A stretch of 49,519 bases of DNA from Pelagimonas sp. (GTDB lineage Bacteria; Pseudomonadota; Alphaproteobacteria; Rhodobacterales; Rhodobacteraceae): positions 1-49,519 of the forward strand of contig JAOARQ010000023.1 of the NCBI GenBank assembly GCA_025210455.1, in the 5' to 3' direction. The notes under the pieces are model-generated. The model did not search any database and was not told where the DNA came from. It saw only the letters and a program-made list of their open reading frames with translations. The translations under genes and the position numbers were made by a program. Below are positions 24,991 through 33,690 of the stretch, in pieces (position 1 is the first letter of the stretch; the number at the start of each line of letters is the position of its first letter).

Positions 24991-25004
24991 ATTTAACGTT
25001 AAAC
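24991..25004. promoter_or_regulatory. Palindrome upstream of aceE, possible operator
   Basis: tttaacgttaaa (24992-25003) is a perfect 12-base palindrome 44 bases before the aceE start. A related near-palindrome, gttcaatattaaac, lies at 25148-25161. Palindromes of this size in front of an operon often bind dimeric regulators. No specific regulator is implied by the sequence and no regulator gene is next to it. Confidence 0.35.
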
Positions 25005-25087
25005 CAACTTCATTTCCAGTGGGAGGATATCCGTCATGCGCGACCCCTCCCAAAGTCTGGCATTCTGGTTAATGGTGATAGCAATGC

Positions 25088-25116
25088 AAAAAGCGCCGAG
25101 GCAGTCACCCCGGCGC
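25088..25116 (-). terminator. Terminator of the mutL-rmuC-cyclodeaminase operon
   Basis: On the minus strand gcgccgggg pairs with ccNcggcgc, followed by TTTTTGC (25092-25088). It is about 80 bases past the cyclodeaminase stop. A second hairpin, catgcgc-ctc-gcgcatg (25125-25141), lies just before it. Confidence 0.7.
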
Positions 25117-25196
25117 ATAGCTTCCATGCGCCTCGCGCATGACGGTAGTTCAATATTAAACGAAACCACCTTTCACTGGCGGTTAGCGAAAGGAAA

Positions 25197-26141
25197 TTAC
25201 TTTCCGCTTTCCGAATGTCGGGAAACCTCGCGCCAGAGCCGTGCTGCAAGCGCATAATCGCCCGCAGCGATTCCCCGAAACATAAAGGCGCGTGGTCCGT
25301 CGGCAATCGTCAGCCCCTTATCCAGCAGTTCAGCCAGATCAGCACCAATCCGTGCGGGCGGCACCATGGGCTGCGGCATGCTTTCCTCTTGGGCGCGATC
25401 ATCGACAACGATGGTTTCAAAGGCGTTAAGCCCCTCAGTCACCCAGGGTTTGCAGGCATCCGTAATGATTGCCATCGCACCGGGTTTCATCTGACGCGCA
25501 TCCAGATAGGGCGTGCCATCAAAGGTGATCGGGATCGAGGAGACCACCAGATCCGCCCCATCCAAAGCCGCCTGCGGGGTATCTGCCACCTCGGCCTGCA
25601 ATCCCAGATCCGCAGCCAAAGCGCAGAGCCGATCAATATTGGCCTGCCCTCTGCCATAAGCCCGGATGGTTTTTAGCGGGTAGAGACCGGCAAACATTTC
25701 CAGATGGGATCGCGCCTGAACGCCACAGCCGACAAAGCTCATGATTTCGGAATGCGGGTTGGCCAAGGGCCGCGCCGCCACTGCAGACAGGCCCGCAGTG
25801 CGCACACCCGTGATCCATTCCGCATCCATCAACGCCAGGCATTCACCGGTGATCGCATCATTCACCATAATCGCCCCGGTGATCGAAGGCAGACCGCGCG
25901 ATGGATTGTCTGGGCAAACTGTCACCGCTTTGATCACCGTCAGATCCGGATCTTCGCCCGTGGCCAATGTGGTCATCATATAGCGACCATCGCCCGGCTG
26001 AATCACCGATTTCGGCGTCACACGCAGACGCCCGGCCGCCTTATCAAGGATGGTTTTCGAAATCGCATCAACGATATCTGCTGATCCCAATCCCAGCGCC
26101 TTTAGCGCATCGTCAGTCAGAACCCTGGGGGCAAAAGGCAT
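25197..26141 (-). CDS. Ornithine cyclodeaminase / mu-crystallin family protein
   Basis: 314 residues. Family members use NAD(P) to deaminate ornithine to proline, to reduce cyclic imino acids, or to make or break related amino acids; the substrate cannot be told from sequence alone. The Rossmann segment MSFVGCGVQARSHLEMF and the preceding ITGVRTAGLSAVA typical of the family are present. AGGAG within the end of rmuC serves this gene, and the genes are three bases apart, so it is the last gene of mutL-rmuC. The functional link with DNA repair is unclear and may be only positional. Confidence 0.85.
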   Translation of the reverse strand: MPFAPRVLTDDALKALGLGSADIVDAISKTILDKAAGRLRVTPKSVIQPGDGRYMMTTLATGEDPDLTVIKAVTVCPDNPSRGLPSITGAIMVNDAITGECLALMDAEWITGVRTAGLSAVAARPLANPHSEIMSFVGCGVQARSHLEMFAGLYPLKTIRAYGRGQANIDRLCALAADLGLQAEVADTPQAALDGADLVVSSIPITFDGTPYLDARQMKPGAMAIITDACKPWVTEGLNAFETIVVDDRAQEESMPQPMVPPARIGADLAELLDKGLTIADGPRAFMFRGIAAGDYALAARLWREVSRHSESGK

Positions 26142-26144
26142 GGA

Positions 26145-27500
26145 TTACTCTCCTGAATTGAGCAATTGGATATTGGATGCATCATCCTCTGCCAGCTCTT
26201 CAAAGTCAAAGTTATCCAGACGTCTGGCACGTTTACCCGCCTTATCTGCGCTGATCTTGATATCCTGAATATCCTTAGACGCCTGCGCAAAATGACGATC
26301 AAGATTGCCAACGCGGGTCGACAGCCGTTCGACATCACCTGACAGCAGGCCCAGCTCTTTGCGGATGGCCCCTGCCTGTTCACGCATCCGCGCATCTTTC
26401 AAAATGGCGCGCATGGTGTTCAGCGTTGCCATGCAGGTGGTGGGCGACACAATCCAGACTCGCGCGTTAAACCCTTCGCGCACCACATCAGAGAAATTCG
26501 CGTGCAGTTCGGCGTAAATCGCCTCGGACGGTAAGAACATCAACGCGCCATCGGCAGTTTCCCCTTCGATGATGTATTTCTCCGAGATGTCCTTGATGTG
26601 TTTGCGCACCGAGGCCCGCAAAAGCCGCACCGCCTCGACCACCTGTGCATCCGTATTGGCGGCGCGCAGGGCTTCGTAGCCTTCCAAAGGGAATTTCGCA
26701 TCCACAACAATCGGCCCCGGCGGGTTGGGCAGATGGATCAGACAATCCGCGCGTTTGCCGTTCGACAGGGTCGCCTGCAGGCTATAGCTATCCTTGGGCA
26801 ACGCCTTTGACACAATATCTGTCAGCTGGATTTCCCCAAACGCACCGCGCGTCTGCTTGTTCGACAGAATATCCTGCAAAGACAGCACGTCACCAGAGAG
26901 TTTGGTGATATTTTCCTGCGCCTTGTCGATGGTTTGCAGGCGTTCCTGCAAAGCTGTCAGCGAGGTCGCGGTGCTTTTGGCCGTGCCTGTCAGCGCCGTA
27001 TTCATCTTTTCCTGCATATCGGTCAGGTTGCGCGCGGTCTTCATCTGCAGATCGGCCATGTTTTCCTGCAAACGCATCTGGTTTTGCCCCAGCGTTTCCG
27101 ACAGCTTCAACTGCTGGGCGGCCATGTTATCCGCAAGGCTTTGCTGCATATGCGCCAGATTTTCCCCGGTATTGCGCTGCACCTTGGCCAGATCTTCGTG
27201 CAGGCGCAGCTGCACCTCACCCAGACGCTGCTCCATCAATACGGTCATCTGCGTGGCCGCCTGGGTCTGCTGATGCGCCACCGCATTCAGGCTACCTTCG
27301 AGCTGCCCCTGCCCGTTGGACAGATGTTCCACCCGCCCCGACATATCCATCAAAGCATGGGCCAGTGTGTCTGTGGTCTGCGCCACCTGCCCCGCACGGC
27401 GCAGGCTGATCAGCAAAAGCAGCAAGATCAGCGCCACAACGCCAACAGCCGCGAAAATCACCATATTTGCGTCAATGCTATAGTCACCAATCTGGATCAT
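26145..27500 (-). CDS. rmuC: RmuC family DNA recombination protein
   Basis: 451 residues. An N-terminal membrane helix (about 12-33: MVIFAAVGVVALILLLLLIS) precedes a long Gln-rich coiled coil (about 45-185, with repeating LxExxAxxQ patterns) and the RmuC domain (about 200-400), which resembles a nuclease fold (VVDAKFPLEGYEAL and FLPSEAIYAEL). RmuC limits inversions at short inverted repeats in E. coli; biochemical role is not settled. Its ATG overlaps the mutL TGA by four bases (ATGA), so translation is coupled. Confidence 0.92.
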   Translation of the reverse strand: MIQIGDYSIDANMVIFAAVGVVALILLLLLISLRRAGQVAQTTDTLAHALMDMSGRVEHLSNGQGQLEGSLNAVAHQQTQAATQMTVLMEQRLGEVQLRLHEDLAKVQRNTGENLAHMQQSLADNMAAQQLKLSETLGQNQMRLQENMADLQMKTARNLTDMQEKMNTALTGTAKSTATSLTALQERLQTIDKAQENITKLSGDVLSLQDILSNKQTRGAFGEIQLTDIVSKALPKDSYSLQATLSNGKRADCLIHLPNPPGPIVVDAKFPLEGYEALRAANTDAQVVEAVRLLRASVRKHIKDISEKYIIEGETADGALMFLPSEAIYAELHANFSDVVREGFNARVWIVSPTTCMATLNTMRAILKDARMREQAGAIRKELGLLSGDVERLSTRVGNLDRHFAQASKDIQDIKISADKAGKRARRLDNFDFEELAEDDASNIQLLNSGE

Positions 27501-29383
27501 GTGCGGCCAAACAGTCTTTCGATATCGCTGAGTTTCAGCTCAACATAGGTGGGGCGGCCGTGGTTGCACTGGCCGGAATGGGGGGTGGCTTCCATTTCGC
27601 GCAAGAGCGCGTTCATTTCCTCGGCGCGCATACGCCGACCTGAGCGGATGGATCCATGGCAGGCCACGCGCGACAGGATGGCTTCGATCTTTTCGCGCAC
27701 CAACTGGCTGGAGCCAAAATCAGACAGCTCATCCAGAATATCTTGCAAGAGCGCAGTGGCGTTGACCTCTCCCAGAATTGCGGGGGTTTCGCGCACCGCG
27801 ATGGCGCTGCCGCCGAAAGGTTCGATGGTCAGGCCCATCTTGGTCAGGTCATCTGACAAGGCCAGAAGCTGGGTCATATCATCGGCAGAGAATTCGACAA
27901 TTTCCGGGATCAAAAGAGCCTGCGCCGCCACGCCATTTTCCGCCATCTGGGCTTTGAGCTTTTCATACACCAGACGTTCATGGGCGGCATGCTGATCGAC
28001 AATGACGATGCCATCATTGGTCTGCGCGATGATATAGTTTTCATGCACCTGCCCCCGGGCTGCACCCAGTGGCAAATGCGCCGGTTCTTCTGCGGGGGTC
28101 TCTTCAAGCCCTTGCGGGCTTTCCTCGACCACGCGGCCCGACCAGCTTTGGCCGAGTTCGGCAAAGCCCGAGCTGGGTGCCGCTGGCTGAGGGGTCTGCG
28201 CGCCAAACGCGGCCTGACGCGCGCCAAGACTGGGGCGATCCATCTGATAGATGCGCGGCGTGCCTGTCGCGGTGGGCGGTTGTTCGGGGCGCATCGCTCC
28301 CAGCGTCTCTGCCGCAACGGTGGTTGAGGCGCGGTGCCCAGCTTCTGCCAAAGCATGGCGCAGCGCAGAGATGATCAGCCCCCGCACCAGACCGGGATCG
28401 CGAAAGCGCACTTCGGATTTGGCCGGGTGCACGTTCACATCGACCTTATGCGGGTCACAATCGACAAACAGCGCCACAGCGGGGTGCCGTTCACGCGACA
28501 GAAAATCCTGATAGGCACCGCGTAACGCGCCGATCAGGGTTTTGTCGCGCACCGGGCGGCCATTCACAAACAGGTGCTGCATCACCGCATTGCCACGTGA
28601 ATAGGTCGGCAGCGCCGCATAGCCTGTCAGCCGGATCTCTTCGCGCTCAGCGTCAATCGGCAGCGCATTATCGACGAACTCTGCCCCCATGACGCGGCCA
28701 AGCCGACCGCGGAGCGCATCAAACAGATCGCCCGTTTCAGGATCCACCCGGAAGGTCACCCGATCCCCCCCAGCAGACACATCGCGTAAGGTGAAACCAA
28801 CCGAAGGCTCGGCCATGGCCAGACGTTTGATCACATCAGAGATCGCCATCATTTCGGCCCGATCCGAACGCAGGAACTTTAGCCGCGCAGGCGTGGCAAA
28901 GAAAAGATCGCGCAGCGTGACCACGGTGCCCCCGTTCAGGGCGCAGGGTTTGGTCGCGCTCATGACGCCGCCATCGACGGAAAGTTCGCAGGCCTCGAAC
29001 CCTTTGGCACGGCTTTGCAGGGTCAGACGCCCCACCGCCCCAAGTGACGGCAGTGCTTCGCCGCGAAAACCGAAAGAGTGGATATTCAGCAGGTCAGTTC
29101 CGTCGATCTTTGACGTCGCATGGCGCGACAGGGCCAGCGGCAGTTCATCAGCGGTCATGCCGCAGCCATCATCTGTCACGCGGATCAGCGTTTTGCCGCC
29201 ATCGGCGATCTCGATACCGATCCGCCGCGCGCCGGCATCAATGGCGTTTTCAACCAGTTCCTTCACCGCCGAGGCCGGGCGTTCAACCACCTCACCGGCG
29301 GCGATACGGTTGATGGCCGCATCATCCAGCTGACGGATGACCGGGCGTTGATCTGTGCTTATCTGGGGGGATGCTGTGTCCAT
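27497..29383 (-). CDS. mutL: MutL, DNA mismatch repair ATPase/endonuclease
   Basis: 628 residues. Links MutS recognition to strand removal. The N-terminal GHKL ATPase motifs are present: ELVENAIDAGA (42-52), DDGCGM (71-76) and SFGFRGEALPS. A Pro/Glu/Ala-rich linker (about 335-445) joins it to the dimerisation domain with DQHAAHERLVYE near residues 462-473, the metal-dependent endonuclease motif DQHA(X)2E(X)4E, consistent with a genome lacking MutH. Residues 420-428 (EESPQGLEE) are encoded by a 28-base sequence repeated elsewhere in the window. No strong Shine-Dalgarno was seen. First gene of an operon with rmuC. Confidence 0.95.
   Translation of the reverse strand: MDTASPQISTDQRPVIRQLDDAAINRIAAGEVVERPASAVKELVENAIDAGARRIGIEIADGGKTLIRVTDDGCGMTADELPLALSRHATSKIDGTDLLNIHSFGFRGEALPSLGAVGRLTLQSRAKGFEACELSVDGGVMSATKPCALNGGTVVTLRDLFFATPARLKFLRSDRAEMMAISDVIKRLAMAEPSVGFTLRDVSAGGDRVTFRVDPETGDLFDALRGRLGRVMGAEFVDNALPIDAEREEIRLTGYAALPTYSRGNAVMQHLFVNGRPVRDKTLIGALRGAYQDFLSRERHPAVALFVDCDPHKVDVNVHPAKSEVRFRDPGLVRGLIISALRHALAEAGHRASTTVAAETLGAMRPEQPPTATGTPRIYQMDRPSLGARQAAFGAQTPQPAAPSSGFAELGQSWSGRVVEESPQGLEETPAEEPAHLPLGAARGQVHENYIIAQTNDGIVIVDQHAAHERLVYEKLKAQMAENGVAAQALLIPEIVEFSADDMTQLLALSDDLTKMGLTIEPFGGSAIAVRETPAILGEVNATALLQDILDELSDFGSSQLVREKIEAILSRVACHGSIRSGRRMRAEEMNALLREMEATPHSGQCNHGRPTYVELKLSDIERLFGRT
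28100..28127 (-). repeat. 28-base repeat copy inside mutL
   Basis: Exactly identical, base for base, to 32191-32218 in the palindromic element between the rhodanese and spuC genes. Here it encodes residues 420-428 of the MutL linker in frame. Flanking bases differ on both sides, so identity stops at 28. It includes the small hairpin aagccc-ttgc-gggctt. Confidence 0.9.
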
Positions 29384-29457
29384 TCCACGAGATCTAGCAG
29401 GGGTTGCGCGATTCTGGAATGCGGATTGTCTTGTTTTGTTCCGGTTTAAAACGGCGC

Positions 29458-30693
29458 TTAGCCTTCGACTTCGCCAGCCATCGCAGCCTTATACCAGGCA
29501 CGAATAGCGGCGCGGTCTTCCTCTTCCATGTAAGAAAGATTGGCAGGCGGCATGGCATGGCTGATCCCCGCCTGCAGATAAATCGCCCGCGCCTGCGATG
29601 CGATCTGGGCCTCGGTTTCCAGCCGCACCCCTTTGGGGGCCCAAAGCAGCCCATCCCAGACAGGTTCGGCGGCATGACACATGGAACAGCGGCCCAGCAC
29701 GATATCATGCACATCTTCAAACCCCGCCGCCTGCGCAAATCGCAACGCCGGGCCCCGGGCTTCTTCAGGCTCGTCGGCGCGGAACAGTGGCGCGGTCGAC
29801 AGGGCCATGATGACAATGAAGATCATTGTCGTGGCTGCCCATGTCCAATAGGGTTTCCCTTTGCGGGCATGCATGCTGTTAAAGAAATGCCGGATCGTCA
29901 CCCCCATCAGGAACACAAGACTGGCGATGATCCAGGTATGTTCCGTTGCGAAAGCCAGCGGATAATGGTTCGACAACATCAGGAAAATAACTGGCAATGT
30001 CAGATAATTATTATGGGTTGAACGCTGCTTGGCGATATAGCCGTATTTCGCATCCGGCGTGCGCCCGGCAATCAGATCCGCCACTACGATCCGCTGATTG
30101 GGGATAATGATATGTGCCACATTAGCCGTCATGATCGTGGCGGTGAACGCCCCCAGATGCAGCATCGCGGCACGGCCCGAAAACACCGAGGTGTAGAAAT
30201 AGGCCATCGCCACCAGCACACCAAACAGCACCACCATCAGCGCATTCATGTTCTTCCCCAAAGGGGATTTGCACAGCTGATCATAGACGATCCAACCCAG
30301 TACCAGCGACGCAAATGAGATCCCAATCGCCTGCCAGGGTGCCAGATCCATGACATTCGGATCAATCAGATAGAACTCAGCCCCGAAGTAATAGACCAAT
30401 GTCAGCAGCATAAAGCCGGACAGCCACGTCCAGTAGCTTTCCCATTTGAACCAGACCAGATCCGAAGGCATTTTGGCGGGGGCGACCAGATATTTCTGGA
30501 TGTGATAAAAACCACCCCCATGCACCTGCCATTCTTCACCATCCGCCCCGGATTCAAGGTTGCGATCCCGGTGCAGCCCCAGATCCAAGGCGATGAAATA
30601 AAAGGATGATCCAATCCAGGCAATGGCGGTGATCACATGCAACCAGCGCACGGCAAATTCCGCCCAGGCCCCTATCGCGGCGATATCATACAT
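29458..30693 (-). CDS. puuD: PuuD, membrane urate hydroxylase with C-terminal cytochrome c domain
   Basis: 411 residues. PuuD oxidises urate to 5-hydroxyisourate in bacterial purine breakdown, sending electrons to a c-type cytochrome rather than to oxygen. About seven to eight membrane helices fill the first 300 residues (WLHVITAIAWIGSSFYFIALD, then the GGGFYHIQKYLVAP signature), and a short cytochrome c follows, with CSMCH near residues 335-339 and SHAMPPANL for the axial Met. The ATG at 30693 follows AAAGGGGG; an upstream extension is unsupported. No other purine genes are in the window. It is divergent from a LysR regulator. Confidence 0.92.
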   Translation of the reverse strand: MYDIAAIGAWAEFAVRWLHVITAIAWIGSSFYFIALDLGLHRDRNLESGADGEEWQVHGGGFYHIQKYLVAPAKMPSDLVWFKWESYWTWLSGFMLLTLVYYFGAEFYLIDPNVMDLAPWQAIGISFASLVLGWIVYDQLCKSPLGKNMNALMVVLFGVLVAMAYFYTSVFSGRAAMLHLGAFTATIMTANVAHIIIPNQRIVVADLIAGRTPDAKYGYIAKQRSTHNNYLTLPVIFLMLSNHYPLAFATEHTWIIASLVFLMGVTIRHFFNSMHARKGKPYWTWAATTMIFIVIMALSTAPLFRADEPEEARGPALRFAQAAGFEDVHDIVLGRCSMCHAAEPVWDGLLWAPKGVRLETEAQIASQARAIYLQAGISHAMPPANLSYMEEEDRAAIRAWYKAAMAGEVEG

Positions 30694-30767
30694 CTTTGCC
30701 CCCTTTGTCGTGCACAAAACTCTATACGGCGCATGTTTTCAAAGATAGCCTGTTAATCCTATGAGAC

Positions 30768-30786
30768 TTTCAAAAATCCTCTGAAA
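30768..30786. promoter_or_regulatory. Possible LysR operator between puuD and lysR
   Basis: tttca (30768-30772) and tgaaa (30782-30786) are inverted with nine bases between them, close to the LysR-type T-N11-A pattern. They sit just before the lysR ATG, where autorepression would act. A second tttcaaa lies at 30737-30743. Short arms make this weak evidence. Confidence 0.25.
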
Positions 30787-30792
30787 ACCACA

Positions 30793-31698
30793 ATGGCCTA
30801 TGTGAACAATATCCGCATGTTTGTGCGCGTCTATGAGCTTGGCAATATGTCGGCGGCCGCGCGCGATCAGCGCACCTCGCCTGCGGTGGCCTCAGCGCGT
30901 ATTGCCGAACTGGAACGTCATCTGGGCGTGCGCCTGTTCAACCGCACCACACGAGCGCTGCACCCGACCGAACACGGGCGGCTGTTCTATGATGGCGCGC
31001 GCGGCATTCTTGAGGCCATCGACACCGCCGAAGGATCGGTGATGGAAGCCACGCAAAGCCCGCGCGGCACCCTCTATGTGGCCGCCCCGCTGCATCTGGG
31101 GCGAAAGGTGATTGCCCCGGCCGTGGTGCCTTTTCGCGAAATCTATCCCGAAATCGACATTCGACTGCGCCTGTCGGATCGCAGCGTTGATGTCACCAGC
31201 GAAGGGCTGGATCTGGCGTTTCATCTGGGGCCGCTGGCGGACAGCGATCTAAAAGTGCGCATGATTGCGGATTGCGAAAGGGTTCTGGCTGCCGCGCCGG
31301 ACTATATCGCGCAGAAAGGCGCCCCGGCTGATGGAGAGGCGCTGATCAAAGAGAAACACGCCTGTTTGAACCTGCGCTTTCCCGGCGCGCAGGAATTTCA
31401 ATGGACGCTGCGTACCCGGGATGGCCCCAAACGTTATGATATCTCAGGGCCGTTGGAATCCGATGACGGAGATGTGCTGACAGATTGGGCGCTGGCGGGC
31501 TGTGGGATTGTTCTCAAACCCCGGTTTGAAATTGCCGATCATCTGTCCTCTGGCGCTTTGGTTGAAGTCGCAAAAGCAGCCCCCCCCTATCCCGCGCAAC
31601 TGGCCTGCCTGTCGCCATCAAGGCGCTACCGCGACCCAAAGGTCAAAGTCTTTGCAGAGTTCATGATCGACACCTGCAAAGCAGTGCTCAGGGCCTAA
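30793..31698 (+). CDS. LysR-family transcriptional regulator
   Basis: 301 residues. An N-terminal winged helix-turn-helix (about 1-60: FVRVYELGNMSAAARDQRTSPAVASARIAELE, LGVRLFNRTTRALHPTEHG) is followed by a periplasmic-binding-protein-like effector domain (about 90-295), typical of LysR. Divergent from puuD with a 99-base gap, the standard geometry for a regulator of its neighbour, so control of urate oxidation is a reasonable inference. The effector is unknown. The ribosome-binding site is poor. Confidence 0.88.
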   Translation: MAYVNNIRMFVRVYELGNMSAAARDQRTSPAVASARIAELERHLGVRLFNRTTRALHPTEHGRLFYDGARGILEAIDTAEGSVMEATQSPRGTLYVAAPLHLGRKVIAPAVVPFREIYPEIDIRLRLSDRSVDVTSEGLDLAFHLGPLADSDLKVRMIADCERVLAAAPDYIAQKGAPADGEALIKEKHACLNLRFPGAQEFQWTLRTRDGPKRYDISGPLESDDGDVLTDWALAGCGIVLKPRFEIADHLSSGALVEVAKAAPPYPAQLACLSPSRRYRDPKVKVFAEFMIDTCKAVLRA

Positions 31699-31779
31699 GC
31701 CCGCTACCCGGCGTTGATCTGTGTCATATTCGGATTTCATTATATCCGCCAACCTCTGAACATAACATCGGAGGCGATC

Positions 31780-32154
31780 ATGAAAGTCGAAGAAATAGGA
31801 CAAGCCATTCTGGAAAGCTGGACCGCAGATGAGGTGCAGACGGCATTGGATGCAGAAAACATCATACTCATCGATGTCCGCACCCCGCAGGAATACATGT
31901 TCGAACATGTCGAAGGGGCGCTTTTGCTGCCGCTTGCTTTTTTCAGCACCAAAGCTCTGCCGGGACAGTCCGAAAAACGCATCGTCTTTATGTGTGGGTC
32001 AGGCGTGCGATCCGAAAAGGTCTCTCGCATGGCAATTGATGCGGGGATTGCCCGTGTTGCGCATCTGGAAGGGGGCTTTGCAGCATGGAAAGGGTCGAAC
32101 AAACCCTATATCGGCACCAATATGGCCACCGGCGCGCCACATAAGATAGACTGA
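31780..32154 (+). CDS. Single-domain rhodanese (sulfurtransferase)
   Basis: 124 residues, cytoplasmic. Rhodaneses move sulfane sulfur via an active-site cysteine. Here the loop is FMCGSGVRSEK with Cys72, after the structural motif IDVRTPQEYMFEHVEGA. The first 15 residues form an extra helix. The start is fixed by GGAGG five bases before the ATG at 31780; a longer frame upstream has no support. Transcribed alone after lysR; a palindromic element follows the stop. Confidence 0.9.
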   Translation: MKVEEIGQAILESWTADEVQTALDAENIILIDVRTPQEYMFEHVEGALLLPLAFFSTKALPGQSEKRIVFMCGSGVRSEKVSRMAIDAGIARVAHLEGGFAAWKGSNKPYIGTNMATGAPHKID

Positions 32155-32159
32155 CCCCC

Positions 32160-32219
32160 GCGAGGAGGGCTCGAAGAGACCAAGGAGCGGCTCTTCAAGC
32201 CCTTGCGGGCTTTCCTCGC
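32160..32219. repeat. REP-like palindromic element between rhodanese and spuC
   Basis: A 60-base imperfect palindrome between the rhodanese stop and the spuC stop. The left arm (32160-32178) pairs with the right arm (32191-32219) except for an extra ten bases in the right arm that add a nested hairpin, aagccc-ttgc-gggctt (32197-32212). The right arm contains the 28 bases repeated in mutL. It may also act as a terminator between the convergent genes, though T runs are short. Confidence 0.8.
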
Positions 32220-33608
32220 TTAGGCGAACAGCCCTTCCGACACCGCCTGGGCATGGGCTTCGTCCAGACTGGTGCGGGCGCGGTCGATGAGCGTGTCGAT
32301 TTCATCTTTTGAAATCACCAGCGGTGGCGAGATGATCATACGATCCCCCACATGGCGCATCACCAGATTATTGGCAAAGCAGCGTTCGCGGCACATAAAA
32401 CCAATCGTCCCCGCATCCGCAGCAAAAGGCGCGCGGGTCCCTTTGTTTGGCGTCAGCGCCATAGAGCCCATCATCCCAACAATCTTGACCTCCCCCACCA
32501 TGGGATGATTCCCTAGGCTTTCGAACTTTTCTTTCAGATAAGGGGCGGTCTGATCGCGGACGGTGTCAACGATCTTTTCCTCTTCCAGAATACGCAGGTT
32601 TTCCAGCGCCACAGCGCAGGCCACCGGATGGCCGGAATAGGTATAGCCGTGGTTAAACTCAGTCCCGCCAATCACCTTGGCCACCTCATCAGACACGATC
32701 GAGCCGCCAATCGGCATGTAGCCCGAAGACAGCCCCTTGGCGATGGTCATGATGTCTGGCCGAATATCCAAGGTTTGCGAGCCAAACCAGTTTCCGGTAC
32801 GGCCAAATCCGCAGATCACCTCATCTGCGATCAGCAGGATACCGTATTTATCAACGATGCGCCGGATCTCGGGCCAATAGGTTTCTGGTGCAACGATCAC
32901 ACCGCCCGCGCCCTGCACCGGTTCGGCGATAAAGGCCGCGACCTTATCCTGCCCAACCTCAAGGATCTTTTCCTCTAACTGGCGCGCACGCATCAGGCCA
33001 AATTCCTCTGGAGTCATATCGCCACCCTCGGCCCACCAGTTCGGCTGGTCGATGAACTCAATACCCGGAATTGGCAGATCGCCCTGCCCATGCATGCCTT
33101 TCATCCCGCCCAGACTTGTCCCACCAATGGTGGACCCGTGATAGGCATTCCACCGCGAGATAATCACGTTCTTTTCCGGCTGACCTTTTTCGGCCCAATA
33201 GGTGCGCACCATCCGCAGGTTGGTATCATTGGCGTCAGACCCACCACTGGCAAAGAACACATGGTTCAGATCACCGGGGGCCAGTTCGGCCAGACGCGCC
33301 GCAAGGTTCAGCGCAGGTACATGGCTGGTCTGGAAAAAGGTGTTGTAATAGGGCAGCTCTTCCATTTGGCGGGCGGCCACACTGGCCAGTTCGCGACGAC
33401 CATAGCCGATGTTCACACACCAAAGCCCCGCCATACCATCCAGAATGCGGTTGCCTTCGCTATCTGTCAGCCAGCACCCTTCTGCACGCGTGATCATGCG
33501 CGCACCTTTTTCGTTCAGCCCCGCCCCTTGGGTGAACGGGTGCATATGGTGTGCAGCGTCCAGTGCCTGCAGCTCTGCGGTGGGCGAATTTGCGGTAAGA
33601 AGGGTCAT
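32220..33608 (-). CDS. Class III aminotransferase, probably putrescine/polyamine:pyruvate aminotransferase (SpuC-like)
   Basis: 462 residues, PLP enzyme. It would transaminate putrescine or a similar amine to the aminoaldehyde. The PLP lysine lies in MTIAKGLSSGYMP near residue 290; LIADEVICGFGRTG supplies the Asp that contacts the pyridine ring, and FFASGGSDANDT the phosphate-binding turn. Substrate is inferred from length, N-terminal HMHPFTQ and its position beside a GntR regulator and polyamine transporter genes; other omega-amine substrates (beta-alanine, taurine) are possible. AGAGG six bases upstream supports the ATG. Confidence 0.85.
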   Translation of the reverse strand: MTLLTANSPTAELQALDAAHHMHPFTQGAGLNEKGARMITRAEGCWLTDSEGNRILDGMAGLWCVNIGYGRRELASVAARQMEELPYYNTFFQTSHVPALNLAARLAELAPGDLNHVFFASGGSDANDTNLRMVRTYWAEKGQPEKNVIISRWNAYHGSTIGGTSLGGMKGMHGQGDLPIPGIEFIDQPNWWAEGGDMTPEEFGLMRARQLEEKILEVGQDKVAAFIAEPVQGAGGVIVAPETYWPEIRRIVDKYGILLIADEVICGFGRTGNWFGSQTLDIRPDIMTIAKGLSSGYMPIGGSIVSDEVAKVIGGTEFNHGYTYSGHPVACAVALENLRILEEEKIVDTVRDQTAPYLKEKFESLGNHPMVGEVKIVGMMGSMALTPNKGTRAPFAADAGTIGFMCRERCFANNLVMRHVGDRMIISPPLVISKDEIDTLIDRARTSLDEAHAQAVSEGLFA

Positions 33609-33690
33609 ACGGGGCCTCTGTTTTCACTCAGGGCCAGAATATGATCAAATTTTCACCTGTCAATCGAATCAATGCATGCAAAAGGTGTGA

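Noticed and set aside
24981-25010. CtrA-type site TTAA-N7-TTAA near aceE
   Set aside because: The two TTAA words are only two bases apart, so the spacing does not fit.
24949-25053. 35-residue N-terminal extension of AceE
   Set aside because: No family similarity, covers the promoter and palindrome, and a ribosome-binding site precedes the internal ATG.
31713-31779. Longer start for the rhodanese
   Set aside because: The GGAGG five bases before 31780 marks the real start; the extension has no ribosome-binding site.
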